Positions 28,601 to 37,531 are shown, counted from the first letter of the stretch. The stretch is 61,156 bases of DNA from Anaerophaga thermohalophila str. Valhall (GCF_000250735.1 NZ_AHZV01000164.1:1-61156); one strand, 5' to 3'. The notes: generated by a model from the sequence alone, not told the origin. Translations and numbers: made by a program.

Positions 28601-29150
28601 TTCCAATACAGGAGGTCAGGCTTCCAAATCGACACCGGTTGGAGCTGTTGCTAAATTTGCAGCTGCCGGGAAACAAATCCGGAAAAAGGATCTTGGTCTC
28701 ATGGCTACTACTTACGGATATGTTTACGTAGCGCAGGTGTCGATGGGAGCCAATATGAACCAGTACTTCAAGGCAATTAAAGAAGCCGAAGCTTATCCGG
28801 GGCCATCGCTCATTATTGCTTACTCTCCATGTATTAATCACGGTCTGAAAGCCGGTATGGGTGCATCACAAAGTGAGGGTAAACGTGCTGTTGAGTGCGG
28901 TTACTGGCATCTGTATCGTTACAATCCAATGCTTGAGGCCGAAGGAAAGAATCCTTTCCAGCTCGACTCGAAAGAACCCGACTGGAGTAAGTTCGAGGAC
29001 TTCCTCAAAGGAGAAGTACGCTATACGGCACTCATGAAAACTTTTCCTGAGCAGGCGAAGGAGCTCTTCAAAGCTGCACAGGAAAATTCCAAATGGCGTT
29101 ATAATACGTATAAGCGACTGGCTGCTATGTCGTATTCCGAGGCGGAATAA
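25614..29150 (+). CDS. nifJ: Pyruvate:ferredoxin (flavodoxin) oxidoreductase
   Basis: Converts pyruvate and CoA to acetyl-CoA and CO2, reducing ferredoxin or flavodoxin, in the cytosol. 1178 residues, normal for the single-chain enzyme. Domain I has the pyruvate-binding YPITPSSNMAE, the gamma domain lies near 420-600, ferredoxin-like clusters have CIQCNQCAYVCP (about 690) and CTGCGNCVDICP (about 745), and the TPP domain has CAGCGETPY (about 815), GDGWAYDIGYGGLDH and TEVYSNTGGQASKSTP. All cluster cysteines are present. A strong AAGGAGAA Shine-Dalgarno sits 7 nt before the ATG. A clear terminator follows. Together with ppdK it links pyruvate, PEP and acetyl-CoA in an anaerobic metabolism. Confidence 0.97.
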   Translation: MVKNKKFITCDGNYAASHVAYMFSEVAAIYPITPSSNMAENIDEWAANGRKNIFGETVKVEEMQSEGGASGAVHGALQAGALTSTFTASQGLLLMIPNMYKISGELLPGVFHVSARSLAAQALSIFGDHSDVMATRQTGFAMLATGSVQEVMDLAGVAHLAAIKSRIPFLHFFDGFRTSHEIQKIEAIDQDALAALVDRDALKKFRDNALNPEHPVTRGTAQNPDIYFQSRESANPFYDAVPDIVSDYMDKISKITGRKYRPFDYYGADDAEHVVVAMGSVTDTIKETVDYLNDNGEKVGLIAVHLYRPFSAKYFFEAFPKSTKRVAVLDRTKEPGANGNPLYLDIRDLFYGKENAPIIVGGRYGLSSKDTTPAQIISVFENLKMKEPKNDFTVGIVDDVTYKSLPLKEEIDLAPKGTFAGKFYGLGSDGTVGANKNSIKIIGENTDKFAQAYFAYDSKKSGGITISHLRFGDEPIRSPYLVNTPDFVACHVPSYLGKYDMLKGLKKGGTFLLNSIWDEEETRKRIPADMKRYMAKNNINFYIINATQIAKEIGLGNRTNTIMQSAFFKIAEVIPYDQAVEEMKKFIVKSFGKKGEDIVNMNFKAVEEGGNVTKVEIPSDWADAQPEADSNGKPVPEFISKVVFPINAQKGDDLPVSAFKGREDGTFPPGTTAYEKRGIAVEVPEWQMENCIQCNQCAYVCPHAAIRPFLLNEEEMANAPEGTVTKKANGKGFDGLQFRIQVSVLDCTGCGNCVDICPSKEKSLIMKPLDSQMDEAERWDYMVEKVSIKDNITPKTTNLKASQFAQPLFEFSGACAGCGETPYIKLITQLYGDRMMIANATGCSSIYGGSAPATPYCANKDGHGPAWANSLFEDNAEYGMGMAVGVDKLRDRIERLMKENMAEVAADTKTAFEAWIEAKNDGEKTREVSNAVVKALENEKHEVAKEILALKDYLVKKSVWIFGGDGWAYDIGYGGLDHVIASGQDVNILVMDTEVYSNTGGQASKSTPVGAVAKFAAAGKQIRKKDLGLMATTYGYVYVAQVSMGANMNQYFKAIKEAEAYPGPSLIIAYSPCINHGLKAGMGASQSEGKRAVECGYWHLYRYNPMLEAEGKNPFQLDSKEPDWSKFEDFLKGEVRYTALMKTFPEQAKELFKAAQENSKWRYNTYKRLAAMSYSEAE

Positions 29151-29170
29151 AAGTTTTAGTATTCCAGATA

Positions 29171-29208
29171 AAAAAGAGGCTGTCTCTATGAGGCAGCCTT
29201 TTTTTTTA
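29171..29208 (+). terminator. Terminator after nifJ
   Basis: AGGCTGTCT and AGGCAGCCT form a stem with a short loop, followed by nine T and preceded by a run of A. Confidence 0.85.
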
Positions 29209-29270
29209 ACAAAGTGTCTGTTTAAAACAACATAGAGTTTGGCAATAAAGATTACTTTTTAGACCGCAAC

Positions 29271-29311
29271 AGTCCGTTAAACTTTTACAGTACGTTGCAA
29301 ACCAGTTGTTT
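29271..29311 (+). repeat. Second dispersed repeat family, copy near MITE copy 2
   Basis: Contains TCCGTTAAACTTTTACAG and GCAAACCAGTTGTTT. The same order occurs in reverse at 44226-44281 and, partly, at 37236-37280. Confidence 0.55.
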
Positions 29312-29315
29312 GTAA

Positions 29316-29483
29316 TTAGTGTCTGTCCATAAAGCACCATTTGCTGTGTTACGCTCGCCGCCAAAATCCTCATTTACGAAAAGTAAACTCCGGTTTTGGC
29401 GGCTTCGCAAGCCTTGCAACTGGTACTTTCTGAACAGACACACATATTGAAAAAATTTTTGCGGGTTTACAGACAAGCACTAA
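29316..29483 (+). repeat. MITE-like palindromic element, copy 2 (type B)
   Basis: Starts TTAGTGTCTGTCCATAAA and ends TTTACAGACAAGCACTAA. The inner stem has changed on both sides to GCCGCCAAAA and TTTTGGCGGC, and the outer arms to CACCATTTGC and GCAACTGGTA, so pairing is kept. Confidence 0.85.
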
Positions 29484-29535
29484 TTATGCACTTTTGTCAG
29501 CTTCGGGGATATGTCAGTTCCTCTAAAACATTGTT

Positions 29536-29563
29536 ATTGACTATTGACTATTGACTATTGACT
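29536..29563 (+). repeat. 7 bp tandem repeat, four units
   Basis: ATTGACT repeated four times without change. Single copies of the same word occur near 37365 and, reversed, near 43810. Confidence 0.8.
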
Positions 29564-29569
29564 AAAATA

Positions 29570-29598
29570 CTTATATCTAAAAATCTAACAATCTATTG
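29570..29598 (+). repeat. Short dispersed repeat, TATCTAAAAATCTAAC type
   Basis: CTTATATCTAAAAATCTAAC followed by AATCTATTG. The reverse complement occurs at 43761-43789 and 25361-25388 with few changes. Confidence 0.7.
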
Positions 29599-29890
29599 AG
29601 ACCGGACTCACCAAAAAATATAAACCCTTTGCAGAAATCAGGTCTTATGATAAAAACTTTGCGTCATTGCCTTTCTATGTTTAGGCCTTTTTAACTGACT
29701 ATTGGGGAAAAGTACCATGAATAATATTATGGAAGGTTTCTGGTTGATTTGTTCACCATGCTTTATTAACTTAGGGGTAATTTGACGCTTTGGTTTTAAT
29801 GAACTGAGGTCAACAAAATAACTATAAAAATGTTAATTCAATAAGATTGTAAGATGTAAGATTTCAAAATTATTTGTAAAATATTTATAT

Positions 29891-29948
29891 ACTGTATTTT
29901 AACAAACAATTCTTTTTAAACACAAACAATTGGACGGAGTATTGTATA
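29891..29948 (-). repeat. Second dispersed repeat family, partial copy upstream of the dehydrogenase-like gene
   Basis: Minus-strand reading TACAATACTCCGTCCAATTG and TGTTTAAAAAGAATTG. It lacks the AAACTTTT block of the other copies. Confidence 0.4.
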
Positions 29949-29968
29949 ACAAAAAGAAGCTATAGAAT

Positions 29969-30979
29969 ATGGACTTATCAACACATTACATGGGGATTCC
30001 CCTCAAAAATCCATTGGTGGTTGGAGCCAGTAATCTGGTTACCGACACGGAGATGGTAAAAAAGCTCGAAGAAGCTGGCGCATCCGCCATTGTTTACAAA
30101 TCGCTTTTTGAGGAACAGATCAATCTGGAAGCTGCTGAGCTTGAAGATGACCTGCATGAATACGACGACCGTCATGCCGAGATGATCGATCTTTTTCCAA
30201 AGGTCAAACATTCCGGCCCCAGAGCGCATTTAATAGCTGTAAAGGAGCTTAAAGAATCGGTTTCAATACCGGTCATTGCCAGCTTGAACTGTATCTTCGA
30301 CTCTACATGGGTAGAGTATGCGGAATTGTTAGAGAAAACAGGTGTTGACGGTCTCGAAATTAATTTCTACAGTACCATCACGGATGCCAATAAAACACCT
30401 CAGGAAATAGAGTCGACTCGTATTGATATATTGAAACAAATAAAAAGGAAAGTTGAAATTCCGGTTTCAGTTAAGCTCAGTCCTTTTTATACGAATGCCC
30501 TGGAATTTATTAACCGGCTGAGTGAAGACGGAGCCGATGCTTTCGTTTTGTTTAACAGGCTTTTCCAACCCGATATAAATATCTGGAAAGAATCATTTGA
30601 AATGCCTTACAATCTCAGCCATAAGGGCGATAATCGTCTGTCTATCAGGTATGCAGGTTTATTGCATGGACGTATACAGGCCAATATTGCTGCCAATACA
30701 GGAATTCTCGATGGCGAAGATTTGATAGCAACACTTCTTGCCGGGGCCGATGTTGCACAGGTAGTAAGTACCATATATCGTAATGGTGCCGATCAGATTA
30801 CCAAAATGCTTGATGAATTGGGCGACTGGATGAAAGAAAAAGGGTACCAGACTATTGATGATTTTAAAGGCAAAATGTCACACAGCCGTATTAACGAACC
30901 TTTCGCATATAAGCGCGGTCAGTATGTCGACTTTTTAATGAAGTCGAAAGAGTATTTTAAAAAATATCCTATGCGTTAG
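29969..30979 (+). CDS. Dihydroorotate dehydrogenase-like flavoprotein
   Basis: 336 residues with the TIM-barrel fold of class 1 dihydroorotate dehydrogenases: MGIPLKNPLVVGASNLVTD, SIPVIASLNC, GVDGLEINFYSTITD, VSVKLSPFYTN and, near the end, TGILDGEDLIATLLAGADV, the phosphate/FMN-binding region. The family copy next to nifJ is usually annotated as dihydroorotate dehydrogenase-like because a true PyrD is encoded elsewhere. The physiological substrate is not known to me. It stands alone between nifJ and ppdK with its own terminator, so any functional link with pyruvate metabolism is inference from this placement. AGAAG lies 13 nt before the ATG. Confidence 0.88.
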   Translation: MDLSTHYMGIPLKNPLVVGASNLVTDTEMVKKLEEAGASAIVYKSLFEEQINLEAAELEDDLHEYDDRHAEMIDLFPKVKHSGPRAHLIAVKELKESVSIPVIASLNCIFDSTWVEYAELLEKTGVDGLEINFYSTITDANKTPQEIESTRIDILKQIKRKVEIPVSVKLSPFYTNALEFINRLSEDGADAFVLFNRLFQPDINIWKESFEMPYNLSHKGDNRLSIRYAGLLHGRIQANIAANTGILDGEDLIATLLAGADVAQVVSTIYRNGADQITKMLDELGDWMKEKGYQTIDDFKGKMSHSRINEPFAYKRGQYVDFLMKSKEYFKKYPMR

Positions 30980-31000
30980 AGCCGTGAAGAACAATAATGC

Positions 31001-31037
31001 AAAAGCCGGATTGTAGTTGTTACAGTCCGGCTTTTTT
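31001..31037 (+). terminator. Terminator after the dehydrogenase-like gene
   Basis: AAGCCGGA and TCCGGCTT form an 8 bp stem around a 15 nt loop, flanked by A and T runs. Confidence 0.85.
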
Positions 31038-31178
31038 CGGAACTCTTTGACAAATTGGAAGTAAAAAGCATCTAAACTTTCAAAATATTGAATTATCCCT
31101 GGAAAAATAATTAATTTTAGACCGGAAAAATTGCAATTATTTAAGTGTTAATCATAAAACATTACAAAAGAGGTAATT

Positions 31179-33890
31179 ATGAGTAAAAAGCGTGTTTACA
31201 CATTTGGAAATGGAAAAGCCGAGGGCCGGGCAGATATGAAGGAGCTCCTTGGTGGCAAAGGGGCAAACCTTGCCGAAATGAACCGTATTGGAGTACCGGT
31301 ACCTCCGGGATTTACTATCACAACGGACGTTTGTACCGAATATAATGAGTTGGGCCACGAAAAGGTCATTGAACTTATTAAAGATGAAGTTGAAAAGGCC
31401 ATTGCTCATGTTGAGAAACTGACCGGCACTAAATTCGGAGATAAAAACAATCCACTTCTGGTTTCTGTACGTTCTGGTGCCCGGGCCTCAATGCCCGGGA
31501 TGATGGATACCATTCTTAACCTCGGGTTAAACGATGAGGTAGTGGAAGGAATGGCAAAAAAGACCGGTAACGAGCGTTTTGCATGGGATTCTTATCGCCG
31601 CTTTATTCAAATGTATGGCGATGTGGTAATGGGTCTTAAGCCTGAATCGAAAGAGGATTCGGATCCTTTCGAAGAGATCATGGAAAAGGTGAAAGAGGAA
31701 AAAGGTATTGAACTGGATACCGAATTCACAGTTGATGATCTTAAAGGGCTGGTTCAAAAGTTTAAAGATGCAGTAAAAAAACGCACCGGAAAAGATTTCC
31801 CCACCGACTCGTACGATCAGCTATGGGGCGCTGTTGCTGCTGTTTTTGACAGCTGGAGTAATGCCAGAGCCGTTTATTACCGTCGCCTGCATGGTATTCC
31901 GGATGAGTGGGGTACTGCTGTTAACGTTCAGGCCATGGTGTTTGGGAACATGGGTAATACTTCTGCTACAGGCGTTGCTTTTACCCGTGATGCTGCGACC
32001 GGAGAGAATATCTTTAATGGCGAGTACCTGATCAATGCTCAGGGAGAAGATGTTGTAGCCGGTATTCGGACGCCACAGGAAATAACGCTCGAAGGAAGCC
32101 GGCGTTGGGCAAAACTACAGGGTATTTCCGAAGAAGAAAGAGCCAGCAAATTTCCTTCTCTTGAAGAAACGATGCCGGAGCTTTACAAGGAACTCTTTGA
32201 AGTTCAACGAAAGCTTGAAGAGCATTACAAAGATATGCAGGACCTTGAGTTTACCATTCAGGAAGGAAAGCTCTGGCTGCTGCAAACCAGAAACGGCAAA
32301 CGCACTGGTGCTGCAATGGTGAAAATTGCCATGGATATGTATCGTGATAAGTTCATCGATGAAAAAACCGCTTTGTTACGTCTGGAACCAGCTAAGCTGG
32401 ATGAATTGCTCCATCCTGTTTTTGATTCAACAGCCATTCGTTCGGCCAAAGTATTAGCCAAAGGATTGCCGGCTTCTCCGGGGGCTGCAACCGGACAGAT
32501 TGTTTTCTTTGCAGATGAGGCAACCAAGTTCGAACAAACTATTTTGGTTCGTACAGAGACTTCGCCAGAGGACCTCGAAGGTATGAACGTGGCCCGTGGT
32601 ATTTTAACTGCCCGGGGAGGTATGACCTCACACGCAGCTGTGGTTGCCCGGGGTATGGGCAAATGCTGTGTGTCGGGTGCAGGGGCTGTTAAGCTTGATT
32701 ATCGTGCCCGTACCATGACCATCGATGGTAAAGTTTATAAAGAAGGCGACTGGATATCACTGAATGGCTCTACAGGAGAAGTTTATGAAGGGAAAGTGGA
32801 GACACGTAAACCTGATATGAGTGGCGACTTTGCTCTCATTATGGAGTTGTCGGATAAGTTTGCTAAAATGAGCGTTCGTACCAATGCCGATTCTCCCAAT
32901 GATGCTAAAGTTGCCCGTGATTTTGGCGCAAAAGGGATTGGACTGTGCCGTACAGAGCACATGTTCTTCGAAGGAGAACGCATCAAGGCCATGCGTGAGA
33001 TGATCCTGGCTACTACTACCGAAGGCCGCAAGAAGGCACTTGCCAAATTGTTGCCTTACCAGCGTGAAGACTTCGAGGGTATTTTCGAAGCCATGGCCGG
33101 TTATGGTGTAACAGTACGTCTGCTCGATCCGCCGTTGCATGAGTTTGTGCCTCACCAGCAAGCCACACAAAAAGCTCTCGCTGAAGAAATTGGAGTGCCT
33201 ATTGAACAAATCCGTAATACTGTGGCCGAACTTGAGGAGTTCAACCCAATGCTGGGACACCGAGGCTGCCGTTTAGGCATCACTTATCCGGAAATTACTG
33301 AGATGCAGGCACGTGCCATCATTGAGGCTGCACTTAATCTTAAGAAGAAAGGTGTAGATGCACGTCCCGAAATTATGGTGCCTTTGGTGGGAACACTGAA
33401 AGAATTCCAATTGCAGGCCGAAATTATTCATTCTACTGCCAAGAACGTGTTTGAAGAAAAAGGCGATAAGATTGATTACCTGGTGGGAACAATGATTGAA
33501 ATTCCACGAGCAGCCCTTACTGCCGATGAGATAGCCAAAGAGGCCGATTTCTTCTCGTTCGGCACCAATGACCTCACGCAGATGACCTTTGGTTATTCCC
33601 GCGATGATGCAGGGAAATTCCTGCCCGTCTATCTGGACAAAGGTATCCTGAAAGAGGATCCTTTCCAGGTTCTCGACCAGAGAGGAGTTGGTCAGCTTGT
33701 GGAACTGGGTACCAAACGAGGTCGTGAGGCCAAAAAGGAACTGAAAGTCGGTATTTGTGGTGAACATGGCGGTGAACCTTCATCGGTTGAATTCTGCCAT
33801 CGCACAGGCATGGATTATGTAAGTTGTTCGCCCTATCGTGTGCCCATTGCACGTTTGGCTGCTGCTCAAGCGGCTGCCCGCGAACAATAA
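31179..33890 (+). CDS. ppdK: Pyruvate phosphate dikinase
   Basis: Interconverts pyruvate, ATP and phosphate with PEP, AMP and pyrophosphate. 903 residues, normal length. The N-terminal ATP-grasp domain has [20 protein letters not shown] and [16 protein letters not shown]. The phosphohistidine swivel is [16 protein letters not shown] (histidine near 485). The C-terminal PEP/pyruvate barrel has [23 protein letters not shown] and the catalytic cysteine in [19 protein letters not shown] stands before the ATG. It has its own terminators upstream and downstream and probably balances the pyruvate and PEP pools together with nifJ. The enzyme is pyrophosphate-dependent in the glycolytic direction, a common trait of anaerobes. 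Confidence 0.97.
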   Translation: MSKKRVYTFGNGKAEGRADMKELLGGKGANLAEMNRIGVPVPPGFTITTDVCTEYNELGHEKVIELIKDEVEKAIAHVEKLTGTKFGDKNNPLLVSVRSGARASMPGMMDTILNLGLNDEVVEGMAKKTGNERFAWDSYRRFIQMYGDVVMGLKPESKEDSDPFEEIMEKVKEEKGIELDTEFTVDDLKGLVQKFKDAVKKRTGKDFPTDSYDQLWGAVAAVFDSWSNARAVYYRRLHGIPDEWGTAVNVQAMVFGNMGNTSATGVAFTRDAATGENIFNGEYLINAQGEDVVAGIRTPQEITLEGSRRWAKLQGISEEERASKFPSLEETMPELYKELFEVQRKLEEHYKDMQDLEFTIQEGKLWLLQTRNGKRTGAAMVKIAMDMYRDKFIDEKTALLRLEPAKLDELLHPVFDSTAIRSAKVLAKGLPASPGAATGQIVFFADEATKFEQTILVRTETSPEDLEGMNVARGILTARGGMTSHAAVVARGMGKCCVSGAGAVKLDYRARTMTIDGKVYKEGDWISLNGSTGEVYEGKVETRKPDMSGDFALIMELSDKFAKMSVRTNADSPNDAKVARDFGAKGIGLCRTEHMFFEGERIKAMREMILATTTEGRKKALAKLLPYQREDFEGIFEAMAGYGVTVRLLDPPLHEFVPHQQATQKALAEEIGVPIEQIRNTVAELEEFNPMLGHRGCRLGITYPEITEMQARAIIEAALNLKKKGVDARPEIMVPLVGTLKEFQLQAEIIHSTAKNVFEEKGDKIDYLVGTMIEIPRAALTADEIAKEADFFSFGTNDLTQMTFGYSRDDAGKFLPVYLDKGILKEDPFQVLDQRGVGQLVELGTKRGREAKKELKVGICGEHGGEPSSVEFCHRTGMDYVSCSPYRVPIARLAAAQAAAREQ

Positions 33891-33916
33891 ACAATTTATT
33901 ATAATAGCTTATTTAG

Positions 33917-33948
33917 AAAGCGGGAGCCGGGCGGTTCCCGCTTTTTTT
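33917..33948 (+). terminator. Terminator after ppdK
   Basis: AAAGCGGGA and TCCCGCTTT stem with a G-rich loop and seven T. TAATTTTG, a possible -7 box for the next gene, starts just after it (33951). Confidence 0.85.
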
Positions 33949-33978
33949 GTTAATTTTGTGCCTGAAAAATAAATTGTT

Positions 33979-34398
33979 GTGGGAAGAATTCTCGCTTTCG
34001 ATTACGGTAAAAAGAAAATCGGACTGGCAGTTACCGATCCGTTACAGATCATTGCTAACGGGTTGGATACTATCCCATCGGCCAGAATCTATTCTTTTCT
34101 GGAAGAATATCTGGCCAGGGAGGAGGTAGATGCTTTTGTGGTAGGACATGCTACCAAAGATTCAGGCCAAGACTCGGAGTCCATGAAGCAGATAAGGCCG
34201 TTTGTACGCTCGTTACAGAACAAATACCCGAACATTCCCGTTCACATGGTGGATGAACGCTATACCAGTAAAATGGCTTTTCAGACCATGATTGATGCAG
34301 GATTGAGTAAAAAGAAACGTCAAAATAAAATGTTGGTTGATAAAATCAGTGCAACAATAATACTTCAGACTTATCTGGAAGAGAATAAACAGGGTTAG
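33979..34398 (+). CDS. ruvX: Putative pre-16S rRNA nuclease YqgF/RuvX
   Basis: 139 residues with the RNase H-like core of YqgF: GRILAFDYGKKKIGLAVTDP, VVGHATKDSGQDSES, HMVDERYTSKMA and a final DKISATIILQTYLEE. The family processes the 5' end of 16S rRNA and was earlier proposed as a Holliday junction resolvase. The start is a GTG at 33979, since no ATG is available before the conserved GRILAFDYG. No Shine-Dalgarno is visible. def is the next gene, after two repeat elements. Confidence 0.92.
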   Translation: MGRILAFDYGKKKIGLAVTDPLQIIANGLDTIPSARIYSFLEEYLAREEVDAFVVGHATKDSGQDSESMKQIRPFVRSLQNKYPNIPVHMVDERYTSKMAFQTMIDAGLSKKKRQNKMLVDKISATIILQTYLEENKQG

Positions 34399-34486
34399 AT
34401 ATCCGGTTGCTTGATTGAAGGTGCAGAGTAATTTTTATTTCTCCCTTATACCACGATAGATCGTAATATCTTTTTAACGAACAATA

Positions 34487-34651
34487 TAGTGCTTATCCAT
34501 AAATTCGCAAAAATTTTCGCAATATGTGTCTGTTCAGAAAGTGCCAGTTGCAAGGCTTCCAAAGCCGCCAAAAACGGAGTTTACTTTTCGTAAATGAGTA
34601 TTTTGGCGACGAGCTTAACACAGCTAATGGTACTTTATGGACAAACACTAA
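34487..34651 (-). repeat. MITE-like palindromic element, copy 3 (type B)
   Basis: Reversed relative to copy 1. Begins TAGTGCTTATCCATAAA, ends TTTATGGACAAACACTAA. The inner stem is GCCGCCAAAA with a degenerate partner ATTTTGGCGAC. Confidence 0.82.
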
Positions 34652-34818
34652 TCAGTGCGTATCTATAAAGTAGGAAAAGATTCCTGCTTATCCTGTGTCT
34701 GTTCAGAAAGTGTCATTTACAAGGCTTGCGAAGTCCGAAAATACGGAGTTTACTCATCGTAAATGAGTAAATTTGGACGAGCGTAACACAGTAAATGGCA
34801 CTTTATGGACAGACACTA
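34652..34818 (-). repeat. MITE-like palindromic element, copy 4 (type A)
   Basis: Directly adjoins copy 3 in the same orientation. Begins TCAGTGCGTATCTATAAA, ends TTTATGGACAGACACTA. The inner stem is the CCGAAAATAC type. Confidence 0.82.
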
Positions 34819-34849
34819 TATAGTTATACGAGACAATCAATCCAATAAA

Positions 34850-34897
34850 TAACAACCCTAACAACCCTAACAATCTAACAATCTAATAATCTAATAA
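34850..34897 (+). repeat. Simple repeat upstream of def
   Basis: AACAACCCTAACAACCCTAA then CAATCTAACAATCTAATAAT. A similar word string precedes the glycosyltransferase at 44396. Confidence 0.7.
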
Positions 34898-34898
34898 A

Positions 34899-35456
34899 AT
34901 GATATATCCTGTAGTTGTTTACGGGCATCCGGTATTAAGAAAAGAAACCGAAGACTTTGTGCCCGAAGAAAAAGAAGAACTCAAACAATTAGTTGACGAT
35001 ATGTTTGAGACTATGTACAATGCCGATGGTATTGGCCTGGCAGGTCCGCAAATAGGTCTTTCCAAGCGTATTTTTGTAATCGATGCCACACCTCTGGCAG
35101 ACGAATTTCCCGAATTGGCTGAATTTAAAAGAGTCTTTATCAATGCACAGATACTCGAACGTGACGGTGATCAGGCTTCTGATTATGAAGGCTGCTTGAG
35201 TATTCCCGGAATAAACGAAGAAGTTTCCCGGCAGACTAAAGTGAAGATCAGGTATGTAGATTCTGACTTTAAAGAGCATGAAGAAGTGATTGAAGGCTGG
35301 GCTGCCCGTGTAGTCCAGCACGAGTATGACCATATTCAGGGAATTTTATTTGTAGATCATCTGGCTGCATTGAAGAAGCGCCTTCTTAAAGGTAAACTGA
35401 ATGCAATAAGCAAAGGTAAAGTGAATGTGAATTACAGAATAAAACTTCCAAAATAA
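34899..35456 (+). CDS. def: Peptide deformylase
   Basis: Removes the formyl group from the N-terminal methionine of new proteins. 185 residues with all three metal-site motifs: GIGLAGPQIG (about 45), EGCLSIPGI (about 107; the cysteine binds the metal) and HEYDHIQGILFVDHL (about 150, the two histidines and the glutamate). The start MIYPVVVYGHPVLRKETE is the usual one. It is convergent with the asparagine-synthase-like gene and ends 40 bp from it. Confidence 0.96.
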   Translation: MIYPVVVYGHPVLRKETEDFVPEEKEELKQLVDDMFETMYNADGIGLAGPQIGLSKRIFVIDATPLADEFPELAEFKRVFINAQILERDGDQASDYEGCLSIPGINEEVSRQTKVKIRYVDSDFKEHEEVIEGWAARVVQHEYDHIQGILFVDHLAALKKRLLKGKLNAISKGKVNVNYRIKLPK

Positions 35457-35496
35457 CCGGTTGATGCCCGTGGCTTTGACAAACAATTGTTCTTGT

Positions 35497-37206
35497 TTAA
35501 ATCTGTTTTTTTAATAACTTATTCATCCTTAATATGATAAAAGCCCTAAAACCTAAAAGGTTGTAGTCTATCGACAATTTGGATGAGGCTCTGTCTTTTA
35601 AATAATTCTTTATTGAAACCGGAAGTATTTGTTTTAACAAGAGTTTTATAGAAAAAGGCTTAGCCTCATTGGACTTTTGATCGTCGGCAATTCTTAGGTT
35701 TTTAATGATTTGATTAAGAAATTCTTCCGAAAAAATTTCTTTGGCGAAATCCGATTCAAGTTCCTTTTTTATTAAGTCTACTACTCTTTTTTGTTTAACA
35801 CTGTTGGGCAAAAGAGCTTCGGCATGCCGGGTGGCAAAAGGAACTTTGGGACTCATCGATTTGACAATTTTCTTATATAGAGCTTTGTCATTGCGCAAAT
35901 GATCGGGTAATTGTCTTGCTTGCAGAAGTATTCTTTTTGAAAGGAGTGGGTTGGCAATTTCCACATAAGATAACTTAAGGTCGGAAAGAGCAGCCAGAAT
36001 AGCAGGCAGGTGGAATCCATGATAAAGCCGGTCGGCCCACTGCTTAATTGATTCGTTCTCTCTTTGCAGAAGATCATCAGGAATTTCCTGTTCAGGAATA
36101 TCGTATTTTCTGTATTCCTTCAGATTAGAATAATCAGAACACAAGCCAAGCCCGGCAGAGAGTCTGGCTGTAAGAGGTGAAGATACTTCTCTCCAGCCAA
36201 AACCTTCGTCACCTCTGATAATACCTTTGAAGCCATTCTCGAGAAGCGCCTTCCAAATATGAAACCCATCCATGTAAGCGGCAAAATTGTCGAGGCGACC
36301 TTCCCCGTTAATTAAAAATCGATGAAGGATTTTTTCAGTTGGTTCATCCGATAAGTTGGTATAAAAATACTGATGTGAGACATTGAATGCTTCGGCCAGT
36401 TTTTTTGCTATAAAAGCATCGTTTTTCCGCTGTTTCAATGATGATTTTAGTCCCCAGGTAACAGTCTTCAGATTGTCAGTTTTACCTTTTTGCTTAAGAA
36501 AGCAGAGGATGCCCCGGCTGTCGAATCCTCCCGAAAGCGGAAGCACCCAATCAGAAAAATCAAAGTCAATAGAATTAAAAGTTGACTCTAATGTTTGTTT
36601 AAGCTTTTCTTCGTGAAATTTATTGTCTTTTTTGACTTCTTCAAATACTATGGGGGTTTGTTTCATTTGAATACTCCAGTCATGCTTATTCAGAATAACA
36701 GCAGAATCGGGAGGTACCATATTTATTCTTTTGTCCCAGGAATATTGGGGCCCGGGACATCCGGTAGCAAGCATCCAGGGAATGGTTCTTTTATTGAACT
36801 CAAATCCGCCGATAAACAGGATTATTGCCCTTTGAGAGGTTGAAGCCACAAAAAGATCATCGTTCTTATAATACCAGATGGTTCGAGAAGCAACCGCATC
36901 AGTAACCAACTCACAAAAATCATCGTTGTCGCGTATAAGGGCGAACGAACCATCTGGATGTTTCACACCGGGAATATGCCAGTTATCTGCTTCTTCGAAA
37001 AGCATGCCCAGCATCAGGCTGTTATCTTTGATGATCAGGGTGTCTTGCGGGTTGGTTATACCATAAGCGACCTTGGTGTTTGTCACAACTTTATGTGGCA
37101 GGGGAGTAATATTGTCGGGCGTTATCTTGTCACAAACGGAGTGTATTTTATCTTTTGTATCCCGGGGAAGTTCTTTTCGTGAACAAATCCAAATGGTTTT
37201 GGCCAT
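35497..37206 (-). CDS. Asparagine synthase-like protein with degenerate glutaminase domain
   Basis: 569 residues. The N-terminal part (about 40-180) follows the glutaminase (GATase_7-like) outline: GSFALIRDNDD, DAVASRTIWYYKNDDLFVAS, then VPPDSAVIL. It begins MAKTI, so the catalytic cysteine at position 2 is missing. The synthetase domain has the PP-loop SGGFDS (225-230) followed by R, and RGDEGFGW. It should adenylate a carboxyl group and may use free ammonia or another amine. It borders the exopolysaccharide locus, where such proteins are thought to amidate sugar acids. It is transcribed away from the locus, so it may be independent. Confidence 0.82.
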   Translation of the reverse strand: MAKTIWICSRKELPRDTKDKIHSVCDKITPDNITPLPHKVVTNTKVAYGITNPQDTLIIKDNSLMLGMLFEEADNWHIPGVKHPDGSFALIRDNDDFCELVTDAVASRTIWYYKNDDLFVASTSQRAIILFIGGFEFNKRTIPWMLATGCPGPQYSWDKRINMVPPDSAVILNKHDWSIQMKQTPIVFEEVKKDNKFHEEKLKQTLESTFNSIDFDFSDWVLPLSGGFDSRGILCFLKQKGKTDNLKTVTWGLKSSLKQRKNDAFIAKKLAEAFNVSHQYFYTNLSDEPTEKILHRFLINGEGRLDNFAAYMDGFHIWKALLENGFKGIIRGDEGFGWREVSSPLTARLSAGLGLCSDYSNLKEYRKYDIPEQEIPDDLLQRENESIKQWADRLYHGFHLPAILAALSDLKLSYVEIANPLLSKRILLQARQLPDHLRNDKALYKKIVKSMSPKVPFATRHAEALLPNSVKQKRVVDLIKKELESDFAKEIFSEEFLNQIIKNLRIADDQKSNEAKPFSIKLLLKQILPVSIKNYLKDRASSKLSIDYNLLGFRAFIILRMNKLLKKQI

Positions 37207-37235
37207 AATTTCTGATTTTTAGTTAGTGCTCGTCT

Positions 37236-37280
37236 CAATACTCTGTTAAACTTTTACAGTTGTTTGATAATTAATTGTTT
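37236..37280 (+). repeat. Second dispersed repeat family, partial copy
   Basis: CAATACTCTGTTAAACTTTT followed by TTAATTGTTT, like the copies at 29271 and 44226. Confidence 0.5.
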
Positions 37281-37368
37281 AAATAGTAAATGCCACAAAA
37301 CGGAACTCTTTCATAATAAAAACTTTGCGTCATTGCGTCTCTGCTTTTAGGCTTTTTTTAACTGACTA

Positions 37369-37531
37369 TTGCGTCTATAAACTCACAAAAATTTTCACAA
37401 CATGTGTGTCTGTTCAGAAAGTGCCGGTTGCAAGGCTTGCGAAGCCGCCAAAAACGGAGTTTACTTTTCGTAAATGAGTATTTTGGCGGCAAGCGTAACA
37501 CAGCAAATGGTACTTTATGGACAGACACTAA
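37369..37531 (-). repeat. MITE-like palindromic element, copy 5 (type B)
   Basis: The left end is shortened (GCGTCTATAAA instead of the full terminal repeat). The right end is complete (TTTATGGACAGACACTAA). The inner stem GCCGCCAAAA/TTTTGGCGGC is intact. Confidence 0.82.

Larger units (their letters stand above)
29159..29968. other. Long spacer between nifJ and the dihydroorotate dehydrogenase-like gene
   Basis: About 810 bp without a gene, holding a terminator, a second-family repeat (29271-29311), a MITE-like copy (29316-29483), a 7 bp tandem array (29536-29563), a short dispersed repeat (29570-29598) and another partial second-family repeat (29891-29948). Confidence 0.6.
34399..34898. other. 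Spacer between ruvX and def, filled by two MITE-like copies
   Basis: 500 bp, of which about 330 bp are two adjacent repeat elements. A simple repeat of CTAACAATCTAATAAT type (34850-34897) leads straight to the def ATG. No gene. Confidence 0.65.
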
